The translations under genes were made by a program, and so were the position numbers. From Bacillota bacterium (GTDB lineage: Bacteria > Bacillota > Clostridia > Lachnospirales > Lachnospiraceae), in NCBI GenBank assembly GCA_023398855.1, contig JAEWRS010000191.1:1-5801 (forward strand): a stretch of DNA of 5,801 nt. The letters are read 5' to 3'. Position 1 is the stretch's first letter, and the number at the start of each line of letters is the position of its first letter. Shown here in pieces: positions 1-5,172 of the stretch. The notes under the pieces were generated by a model. That model was not told the origin of the DNA, ran no database searches, and was given only the letters and a program-made list of their open reading frames with translations.

Positions 1-76
1 TCTCATGGTTTTCATTCTGATCAGCATGGCACTGATTGCCAAATACGATAAAAACGGGGAGGGAACGGCATTCTGA
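1..76 (+). CDS. potB: Spermidine/putrescine ABC transporter permease PotB, C-terminal end (partial)
   Basis: Only the last 24 codons are present, read in the frame beginning at base 2 and ending with TGA at 74-76. The visible peptide is a hydrophobic segment (LMVFILISMALIAKY) followed by a short charged tail, DKNGEGTAF. This is how the last membrane helix and cytoplasmic end of a PotB-type inner-membrane permease subunit look. The identification rests mainly on context: the next two genes are potC and potD, and potB precedes potC in this operon type. The stop overlaps the potC start codon (bases 74-78 read TGATG), which suggests translational coupling. The start and the bulk of the gene lie upstream of the window, presumably after the ATPase gene potA. 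Confidence 0.75.
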   Translation, partial: LMVFILISMALIAKYDKNGEGTAF

Positions 77-864
77 TGAACAGGAAAGGCTTAATCAAAC
101 GCTTGATCCAGGATTTTTACCTGGTTATCATTATGATATTTTTGTATGCCCCCATTGCCACCATGGCAGTGCTCTCCTTTAACAGTTCCAAATCCCGTAC
201 CCAATGGGGCGGTTTTACCACCAGATGGTATGGGGAACTATTCGCAAGCAGCACCATTATGGCTGCCCTTTACAATACCCTGCTGATCGCATTTCTTTCC
301 TCTCTGATTGCGGTCATCATCGGCACTGCGGCAGCCATTGCCATAAACAGCATGAGGCGGATCCCCAGATCCGTTCTCATGGGCATTACCAACATCCCTA
401 TGCTGAATGCGGATATTGTTACCGGTATCTCACTCATGCTGGCATTTATCGCTTTTCGGTTTTCCCTGGGATTTCAGACCATATTGATTTCCCATATTAC
501 CTTTAATATCCCTTATGTTATTTTAAGCGTCATGCCCAAGCTAAAGCAAACGGATAAAAGTACTTACGAAGCCGCCATGGATTTGGGGGCCACATCGGTC
601 TCCGCTTTTTTTAAGGTAGTATTTCCGGATATCCTTCCGGGCGTGCTTTCCGGATTTTTGCTGGCTTTCACCATGTCACTGGATGACTTTATCATCACTC
701 ACTTCACCAGGGGAGCAGGCATTAACACGCTTTCCACCTTAATTTACAGTGAAGTGCGCCGGGGAATCAAGCCCTCCATGTATGCCTTGTCAACCATTAT
801 CTTTATCACGGTGCTGGTGCTGCTTCTCATCACCAATTTTGCACCAAAACGTAAAAAACAATAG
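76..864 (+). CDS. potC: Spermidine/putrescine ABC transporter permease PotC
   Basis: This 262-residue integral membrane protein is one of the two permease subunits that form the channel of the PotABCD polyamine importer. About six hydrophobic segments are visible, at roughly residues 13-35, 62-90, 100-127, 132-155, 186-206 and 236-256. The cytoplasmic EAA loop that docks on the ATPase PotA is clear: EAAMDLGA starts at residue 165 and is followed by the FPDILPG signature at 183-189. SLDDF at 201-205 is typical of PotC/PotI proteins, and the length is normal for the family. The ATG at 76 overlaps the potB stop, and a purine-rich GGGGAGGG ribosome site lies at 56-63. That spacing is somewhat long, so coupling to potB translation may matter. 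It is cotranscribed with potD, whose ribosome site overlaps the potC stop. Family assignment is firm. Whether putrescine or spermidine is preferred cannot be read from this subunit. Confidence 0.94.
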   Translation: MNRKGLIKRLIQDFYLVIIMIFLYAPIATMAVLSFNSSKSRTQWGGFTTRWYGELFASSTIMAALYNTLLIAFLSSLIAVIIGTAAAIAINSMRRIPRSVLMGITNIPMLNADIVTGISLMLAFIAFRFSLGFQTILISHITFNIPYVILSVMPKLKQTDKSTYEAAMDLGATSVSAFFKVVFPDILPGVLSGFLLAFTMSLDDFIITHFTRGAGINTLSTLIYSEVRRGIKPSMYALSTIIFITVLVLLLITNFAPKRKKQ

Positions 865-867
865 GAG
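863..867 (+). promoter_or_regulatory. potD ribosome binding site overlapping the potC stop
   Basis: AGGAG at 863-867 shares two bases with the potC TAG stop at 862-864. It sits nine bases before the potD ATG at 877. This compact junction fixes the potD start and indicates that potC and potD are translated from one message. Confidence 0.8.
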
Positions 868-876
868 AACACTCAC

Positions 877-1974
877 ATGAAAAAAAAATTGCCTCACATC
901 ATGGCGGTCTGCGCCCTGTCCTTCCTTTCCATCTCCCTTTTCAGCGGCTGCGGAAAATCAGCCCCAAAGGCAGGAGACAACGGAGAAGTTTACGTGTACA
1001 ACTGGGGGGAATACATTGACGAGTCTGTAATCGAAGAGTTTCAAAAAGAAACCGGAATCAAGGTCGTCTACGATATGTTTGAAACCAATGAAGAAATGTA
1101 CCCTGTCATTGAGGCAGGGGGAGTAAAATATGACGCCGTATGTCCTTCTGATTATATGATCCAGAAAATGATTGAAAACAATCTTCTGGCTGAAATCAAC
1201 TTTGACAAGGTTCCAAATGTAAAAGAAATCGATCCCAGATACCAGGAGATGTCAAAGAGCTTTGACCCGGAGAACAAATATTCCGTACCATATTGCTGGG
1301 GAACTGTGGGAATCCTTTATAACACCAGCATGGTAGATCCTAAGGACGCTCCTACCAAATGGTCCGACTTGTGGGATGAGAAGTATAAAGACAATGTCCT
1401 CATGCAGGACAGCGTCCGGGATGCCTTTATGGTGGCATTAAAATCCCTTGGCTATTCCGCCAACACCACCGATGAGAAGGAAATCAACGAAGCAAAGGAT
1501 CTGCTGATCAAGCAAAAGCCTCTTGTCCAGGCCTATGTCATTGACCAGGTCCGGGATAAAATGATCGGAGGCGAAGCCGCAGTTGGGGTGATCTACTCCG
1601 GTGAGATGCTTTACATTCAAAACGAGGTAAAGGAGCTTGGTCTTGACTATTCCCTGGAATACGTAATCCCAGAAGAGGGAACCAACCTCTGGCTGGATTC
1701 CTGGGTTATTCCTGCCAATGCACCCAACAAGGAGAATGCGGAAAAATGGATCAACTTCCTCTGCCGTCCTGACATCGCTAAAAAGAACTTTGAATACATC
1801 ACTTATCCAACGCCCAACAAAGGAGCCTTTGAATTACTTGATCCGGAGCTGCAAAATAACAAGGCTGTTTTCCCAGACGGAGATTCCTTAAAGAACAGTG
1901 AAGTATTTAAGTATCTGGGGAATGAAGTGGATTCCCTTTACAATGAAGCCTGGAAAGAAGTGAAATCTAATTAA
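877..1974 (+). CDS. potD: Spermidine/putrescine-binding lipoprotein PotD
   Basis: This 365-residue extracytoplasmic substrate-binding protein of the polyamine ABC importer captures the polyamine and delivers it to PotBC. The N-terminus is a lipoprotein signal: KKK at 2-4, a hydrophobic core to about residue 22, then FSGC with the expected lipidated Cys25. Landmarks shared with E. coli PotD are YNWGEY at 41-46, PSDY at 90-93, a DSVRDAF helix at 178-184, WLDSW at 272-276 and YPTPN at 310-314. Compared with the E. coli protein as I recall it, the ligand-contact positions Asp168, Glu171 and Trp229 appear as Ser179, Asp182 and Tyr240, so polyamine preference may differ. Length is normal for the family. 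It is the last gene of the pot operon: a strong hairpin terminator follows 21 bases after the TAA, and the next gene is on the opposite strand. Membership in the PotD/PotF family is firm, but exact ligand specificity is not. Confidence 0.94.
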   Translation: MKKKLPHIMAVCALSFLSISLFSGCGKSAPKAGDNGEVYVYNWGEYIDESVIEEFQKETGIKVVYDMFETNEEMYPVIEAGGVKYDAVCPSDYMIQKMIENNLLAEINFDKVPNVKEIDPRYQEMSKSFDPENKYSVPYCWGTVGILYNTSMVDPKDAPTKWSDLWDEKYKDNVLMQDSVRDAFMVALKSLGYSANTTDEKEINEAKDLLIKQKPLVQAYVIDQVRDKMIGGEAAVGVIYSGEMLYIQNEVKELGLDYSLEYVIPEEGTNLWLDSWVIPANAPNKENAEKWINFLCRPDIAKKNFEYITYPTPNKGAFELLDPELQNNKAVFPDGDSLKNSEVFKYLGNEVDSLYNEAWKEVKSN

Positions 1975-1995
1975 ATGACCGCTGGTTAACAAAAG

Positions 1996-2063
1996 CGGCA
2001 GGTGAGGGAAGGTATCCCACAGAAACAGATACGATACCATCTCTTCACCTGCCGTTATTATTT
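1996..2063. terminator. Bidirectional hairpin terminator between potD and the phosphatase gene
   Basis: CGGCAGGTGA at 1996-2005 pairs perfectly with TCACCTGCCG at 2045-2054. The helix continues through G-U and mismatched pairs to an inner GGTATC/GATACC stem (2011-2016 with 2033-2038), around a loop of about 16 bases. On the plus strand it is followed by TTATTATTT at 2055-2063, ending the pot message. On the minus strand the same stem is followed by CTTTTGTT, about 40 bases past the phosphatase stop, so it can serve both convergent genes. A small competing hairpin (CCGCT at 1979-1983 with AGCGG at 1994-1998) overlaps its left edge. The plus-strand tail is interrupted by A residues, so efficiency is uncertain. 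Confidence 0.75.
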
Positions 2064-2090
2064 CCCTAAAAATCTGTAAATTCCTCTTCC

Positions 2091-3251
2091 TTAATTAGAA
2101 AGATTGGCTTTGAGCTTACTGATTTCATCATCCGTTAACCCGATTGACTTGATATAGCTCTCTGCTGCTTTAGACAAATCCACTCCCTTCAGACTGCTTC
2201 CCTTGGGTACACCGGCCATTTGCCTCATACTCTCCAGGATGTTATTATTCCCGATGCGGTCATATTGACCGGGAGCGACAGACACATGGAAGAAATTGAC
2301 GAAGCTGTCCATATAGTCCGCTTTAATCTCCCAATACTTTGCGCCCATAAGTGCTTCAAGCAATGCGGCAACAAAACCGGTCCGGTCTTTTCCCTCTACG
2401 CAGTGGATCAGGTAAGGACCTTTTTTCTCGCTCATTTCCCGCAGAATAACCGAAAGCTTCTGCTTGAAATCTTCTGATTGGGAATCGAGTCCCATACCCA
2501 TTGCATACACATTGCCCATATCATACAACTTCTTATAATATGAAAGACTGCCGCTTGTATCGGCTCCCAGATAAGCCGCTGCCTCCCCGGCTGTTTCTGA
2601 AAGATTAAATACAACCTTAACTCCTGCGTTCTCCGCAAGCCGCATAGCGTATAGATTTCTACCAATCTCCGGATTGATCGGGTTGGAGGATCTGTATAGC
2701 CTTCCTGAAGCAAAACTGCCGCAAGTCACTTCACGGAAGTTGGCAAACACCTCATCACTGCTATAATCTTCTCTATTGTTAGTACGTTTTAGCTGACGTA
2801 TTTCGTATTCGTCTATGTATCCCCCTTTTTTTAAAAGAGTGATCGTTACATTATCATGAACGGCAACCCCATATGTATTTGCAAAGCTTCCAAGATTAAT
2901 TGCCAGTATGACGTCTTCATTGGCTTTGCTTTCAGCTGACGACGCAACGATTACGGTTTTCATGCTGTCTACGTCGCTATAGGAAGAACATACCGGAACC
3001 TCTAACAGCTGCCCTCCCACAGTGACATTCACAATGTCACCATATTGGAATAATTTCAGAAAATCGGAGTTTTTCATATTCAAATAAACATTGCCGTACT
3101 TTTCATGAACTTTTGAAACCTGAACAGACATCTGATTCTGTGACTCCTGTGCTACACCTGTGTTTTCAGAAGCAATGGTGTAAACAGGTTTAACACCACT
3201 TAAAAATACAGCTGTACATAAGACTACTAAAACACTTCTTCTCCTTTTCAT
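2091..3251 (-). CDS. Exported protein tyrosine phosphatase (Y_phosphatase3-like) with N-terminal SAM-HAT-C-like domain
   Basis: This 386-residue protein has a Sec-type signal peptide: KRRR at 2-5, a hydrophobic stretch at about 6-20, and likely cleavage near residue 27. It is therefore predicted to be secreted or surface-exposed. The C-terminal part is a tyrosine phosphatase of the broad-specificity bacterial class that includes mycobacterial PtpB and Listeria LipA. It has an SGRLYRSSNP segment at 182-191 and the catalytic P-loop HCVEGKDRTG at 283-292, with nucleophile Cys284 and phosphate-binding Arg290. The Lys-Asp within the loop is typical of this subgroup and is associated with lipid or phosphoinositide as well as phosphotyrosine substrates. 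Residues about 42-140 resemble the C-terminal beta domain of SAM hydroxide adenosyltransferases (KYGNVYLNM, GDIVNVTVGG, YSDV, INLGSFANTYGV). That is my inference from pattern, with no search run. The start is well set, with GGAGG at 3258-3262 six bases from the ATG. It is monocistronic, convergent with pot and downstream of a terminated permease gene. Natural substrate unknown. Confidence 0.9.
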   Translation of the reverse strand: MKRRRSVLVVLCTAVFLSGVKPVYTIASENTGVAQESQNQMSVQVSKVHEKYGNVYLNMKNSDFLKLFQYGDIVNVTVGGQLLEVPVCSSYSDVDSMKTVIVASSAESKANEDVILAINLGSFANTYGVAVHDNVTITLLKKGGYIDEYEIRQLKRTNNREDYSSDEVFANFREVTCGSFASGRLYRSSNPINPEIGRNLYAMRLAENAGVKVVFNLSETAGEAAAYLGADTSGSLSYYKKLYDMGNVYAMGMGLDSQSEDFKQKLSVILREMSEKKGPYLIHCVEGKDRTGFVAALLEALMGAKYWEIKADYMDSFVNFFHVSVAPGQYDRIGNNNILESMRQMAGVPKGSSLKGVDLSKAAESYIKSIGLTDDEISKLKANLSN

Positions 3252-3293
3252 AAAAAACCTCCAAATTTGATATTTTGTAAACCTCTCATATCA

Positions 3294-3322
3294 AGAATAC
3301 CACAGTACATGCTGGATGTTAA
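3294..3322 (-). promoter_or_regulatory. Promoter of the phosphatase gene
   Basis: Read on the minus strand, TTAACA (3317-3322, five of six to TTGACA) is followed by exactly 17 bases and then TATTCT (3294-3299, four of six to TATAAT). The -10 is preceded by TGG, which makes an extended -10. Transcription would start near 3287 and leave a leader of roughly 36 bases with the GGAGG site. An A/T-rich stretch upstream of the -35 (about 3323-3340) could act as an UP element. A short AAGGA/TCCTT inverted repeat (3321-3331) touches the -35. The assignment is by pattern only. Confidence 0.5.
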
Positions 3323-3355
3323 GGATTCCTTTTAAAAAGCTGCTTTCCGGCGATT

Positions 3356-3388
3356 AAAAAAAGGCCATGATCATCACATACACGGCCT
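3356..3388 (-). terminator. Intrinsic terminator of the purine permease gene
   Basis: On the minus strand AGGCCGTG (3381-3388) pairs with CATGGCCT (3362-3369), giving eight pairs including one G-U, with an 11-base loop. It is followed directly by seven T residues (the A run at 3356-3362 on the plus strand). It begins about 23 bases after the permease stop and separates that transcript from the phosphatase promoter. Confidence 0.9.
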
Positions 3389-3411
3389 GAATTTTATACA
3401 ATATTAATTTT

Positions 3412-4836
3412 TTAACCTAAAGTCATAAATGCATATTTTGCGATAAAAATTATTGCTACAATTACTGTTAACGGTTTGATTTCTTTCCATTTTCCCGTGA
3501 ACAGTTTAATCACGCAATATGTAATCAATCCCATTGCAATCCCATTTGCAATGGAGTAAGTGAAAGGCATAAATACGATGGTACAAAATGCAGGAAGTGC
3601 ATTAGTCATATCACTAAAATCTACGTCCTTAATATTACTAATCATAAGGATTCCAACAAAAATCAGTGCTGGTGCTGTGGCTACACCTGGAACAATTCCT
3701 ACTATAGGCGCAAATATAATCGCCGCAATGAAAAGAAGTGCTGTTACAAAGCTTGTCATTCCGGTACGTCCGCCTTCTGCGATACCTGCACTGGATTCAA
3801 CAACTGTAGTAACGGTGGAGGTTCCAAGCATGGCACCTGCTGCCGTTGAAATTGCATCTGCCATAAGTGCCTGTTTCATATTGATAACCTCACCATTTTC
3901 ATCCAGCATTCCTGACTGTTTGGCCGCTCCAAATAAAGTTCCGATGGAGTCAAACATATTAACTAATGAAAAACTGATTACTAAAAGTGATACTGTAAAA
4001 ATGGTTTCTAATAAACTCTTCCCGCTAAACAATCCCGCAAAATCCATCTTTAAGAAGGATACCTCTGCAAAATCTGCAAATTTTTCACCAATGTTGAAGT
4101 TAATACCAGAAACACTTGTTATTCCTAAGGGAATCCCGATTAATGTAGATACTACAATTCCAATCAGAATGGAACCTTTTACCTTGCGGGCATGCAGCAC
4201 TCCCATAACCAGAAGTCCAATAATTGCCACCAAAGCTCCAAGTAATGCAGTAACGTTTGCGCCCTCCGTTCTCCACTGTGCAAAATCAACCATGCTGACA
4301 AGTGTTGCATTGTTACCGACAATGATTCCACCGTTTTTTAATCCTATGATTGTAATAAACAAACCAATTCCTGGTGTAATTGCTTTTATAACAGCATCTG
4401 GTATTGCCCGGATAATTGCTTCTCTAAGGCCAACTGCTGTAATGACTATGAATAATATTCCTGAAAAGAATACAACTACCAATGCCTCTCCATAAGAATA
4501 ACCCATTCCTAATACAACTGTATATGCAAAAAAAGCATTCAATCCCATTCCAGGAGCCTGGGCTAACGGCAGTTTAGCATAAACCGAAACTAACATTGTT
4601 CCTATAAATGCCCCAAAGCAAGTACCAATGAATACACCATTTGATATTTTAGTTGCTAATTCCGTATTTCCCATAATAACATATGGATCTGCTAAAATTT
4701 GTGGGTTTAGTATCAGTATATATGCAATTGTGATAAATGTAGTAATACCCGCTAATACTTCAGTTCTTACATTTGTATTATATTCACTAAGCTTAAAATA
4801 CCGACTCAAAAAACCCTCTTTTTTGTTACTCTCCAT
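3412..4836 (-). CDS. NCS2/AzgA-type purine permease (guanine/hypoxanthine/adenine)
   Basis: This 474-residue polytopic membrane protein takes up purine bases by cation symport and is related to B. subtilis PbuG/PbuO and E. coli AdeP/GhxP. Family marks, in order, are a TYNTNVRTE-like start (EYNTNVRTEVLAGITTF, 18-34), NPQIL at 44-48 in the first helix, APGMGLNAFFAYTVV at 94-108, PGIGLFITIIGLKNGG at 155-170, the FSLVNMFDSIGTLFG helix at 289-303 and the substrate-site helix containing GTSTVTTVVESSAG (338-351). The acidic Asp296 and Glu347 within the last two are the expected transport residues. Hydrophobic segments fill nearly the whole length, consistent with about 12-14 helices, and the length is standard. 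The ATG at 4836 is preceded by GGGGG (4843-4847) at a six-base spacing. The gene is flanked by its own promoter and terminator. The leader is short and I see no purine riboswitch, unlike many clostridial relatives. Codons are visibly more A/T-rich than in the pot genes. Which purine is preferred is not readable. Confidence 0.93.
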   Translation of the reverse strand: MESNKKEGFLSRYFKLSEYNTNVRTEVLAGITTFITIAYILILNPQILADPYVIMGNTELATKISNGVFIGTCFGAFIGTMLVSVYAKLPLAQAPGMGLNAFFAYTVVLGMGYSYGEALVVVFFSGILFIVITAVGLREAIIRAIPDAVIKAITPGIGLFITIIGLKNGGIIVGNNATLVSMVDFAQWRTEGANVTALLGALVAIIGLLVMGVLHARKVKGSILIGIVVSTLIGIPLGITSVSGINFNIGEKFADFAEVSFLKMDFAGLFSGKSLLETIFTVSLLVISFSLVNMFDSIGTLFGAAKQSGMLDENGEVINMKQALMADAISTAAGAMLGTSTVTTVVESSAGIAEGGRTGMTSFVTALLFIAAIIFAPIVGIVPGVATAPALIFVGILMISNIKDVDFSDMTNALPAFCTIVFMPFTYSIANGIAMGLITYCVIKLFTGKWKEIKPLTVIVAIIFIAKYAFMTLG

Positions 4837-4880
4837 AAATAACCCCCATTTTCTTGTATGTTTTGTTTATCCATGCGAAG

Positions 4881-4909
4881 ATATTATCACATTATTTAGG
4901 ACATATCAA
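4881..4909 (-). promoter_or_regulatory. Promoter of the purine permease gene
   Basis: On the minus strand TTGATA (4904-4909, five of six) is followed by 17 bases and TAATAT (4881-4886, four of six). An overlapping alternative -10 is GATAAT at 4883-4888 (five of six), preceded by TGT as an extended -10, but its spacing to TTGATA is only 15. Either choice puts the transcript start near 4875 and gives a leader of about 40 bases, too short for a riboswitch aptamer plus expression platform. Confidence 0.5.
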
Positions 4910-4935
4910 CAACTTTCTAAAAAATATTTTTTTTA

Positions 4936-4952
4936 CCTAAAAATCTTTTAGG
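4936..4952. repeat. Small hairpin CCTAAAA-ATC-TTTTAGG
   Basis: CCTAAAA (4936-4942) and TTTTAGG (4946-4952) form a perfect 7-bp inverted repeat with a 3-base loop, upstream of both divergent promoters. It is A/T-rich and has no T tail in either direction that would make it a convincing terminator. It may be a protein-binding dyad or chance in A/T-rich DNA. Confidence 0.4.
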
Positions 4953-4961
4953 CTGTTGGTT

Positions 4962-4978
4962 TCTTTCTTTTTCTTTCT
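4962..4978. repeat. Polypyrimidine mirror repeat
   Basis: A run of 19 pyrimidines (4960-4978) contains a perfect 17-base mirror repeat centred on 4970, made of C residues spaced by T3, T5 and T3. Mirror-symmetric homopyrimidine tracts can in principle form triplex DNA, but this one is short. It lies between the divergent promoters. Confidence 0.4.
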
Positions 4979-5006
4979 GGTTATATTTGCTTCTTTCCTG
5001 TCCACG

Positions 5007-5032
5007 CCAGCCGATTAATTGAATCAAACTGG
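5007..5032. repeat. Imperfect dyad upstream of the ATPase
   Basis: CCAG (5007-5010) and CTGG (5029-5032) flank an inner GATT (5013-5016) / AATC (5022-5025) pair around AATTG. The two half-sites are short and slightly off-register, so this is only a candidate operator. It overlaps a possible -35 TTGAAT at 5019-5024, which has TATCCT at 5042-5047 after 17 bases. Confidence 0.25.
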
Positions 5033-5048
5033 ATTTCTTATTATCCTG

Positions 5049-5069
5049 ATATTAACTTTAATATATAAT
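5049..5069 (+). promoter_or_regulatory. Candidate ATPase promoter -10 with abutting perfect dyad
   Basis: A perfect TATAAT lies at 5064-5069. The perfect 7-bp inverted repeat ATATTAA (5049-5055) / TTAATAT (5058-5064), with CT between, ends on the first base of that -10. The matching -35 is poor (TTATCC at 5041-5046, 17-base spacing). A weak -35 with an operator-like dyad in the spacer fits a regulated promoter, but this is inference. A start near 5076 would leave a leader of about 97 bases before the ATPase ATG. An alternative promoter is TTGAAT at 5019-5024 with TATCCT at 5042-5047. Confidence 0.4.
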
Positions 5070-5172
5070 CATATGAGGATTTTTGATTAACTCCAGAAAA
5101 ATACGGGAAACCTATCTGGAAGACATATGGAACAGTTGACGGCGAAGTTACAGGCATATTAGTGGTGAACTC

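Larger units (their letters stand above)
4837..5172. other. A/T-rich divergent intergenic region between permease and ATPase genes
   Basis: These 336 bases separate the divergent permease and P-type ATPase genes. They hold the permease ribosome site and promoter (4841-4909), a 7-bp hairpin at 4936-4952, a pyrimidine mirror repeat at 4962-4978, a weak split dyad at 5007-5032, and a perfect A/T dyad with an adjoining TATAAT at 5049-5069. A possible reading-frame remnant runs into the ATPase start. I see no tRNA, known riboswitch, insertion sequence end or attachment site. The unusual length for two simple promoters leaves room for regulator binding. Confidence 0.7.

Noticed and set aside
204..506. 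A 100-codon open frame overlapping potC in another frame
   Set aside because: It has a His/Cys-rich low-quality reading and no ribosome site, and it sits inside a well-supported potC.
3276..3289. A catabolite-responsive (cre)-like sequence in the phosphatase leader
   Set aside because: TGTAAACCTCTCAT begins like a cre site but misses three consensus positions, including the central CG, so it is not supportable.
3560..4495. A 311-codon open frame on the plus strand, opposite the purine permease
   Set aside because: It lies wholly antisense to a clear NCS2 permease gene. Its composition (many Pro, Ile, Thr and Ser in shadow of hydrophobic codons) is the usual by-product of a codon-biased membrane protein gene, and no family pattern is visible.
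4837..4960. A purine riboswitch or PurR box upstream of the permease
   Set aside because: None of the purine aptamer core segments (the TATA-ATATGG start, the TTTCTAC and CCGTAAA joins) is present, and a lone CGAA at 4876-4879 is not enough for a PurR box.
5076..5172. A metal-sensing riboswitch in the ATPase leader (yybP-ykoY, czcD or M-box type)
   Set aside because: The leader of about 97 bases shows no matching conserved loops and no stable stem or terminator.
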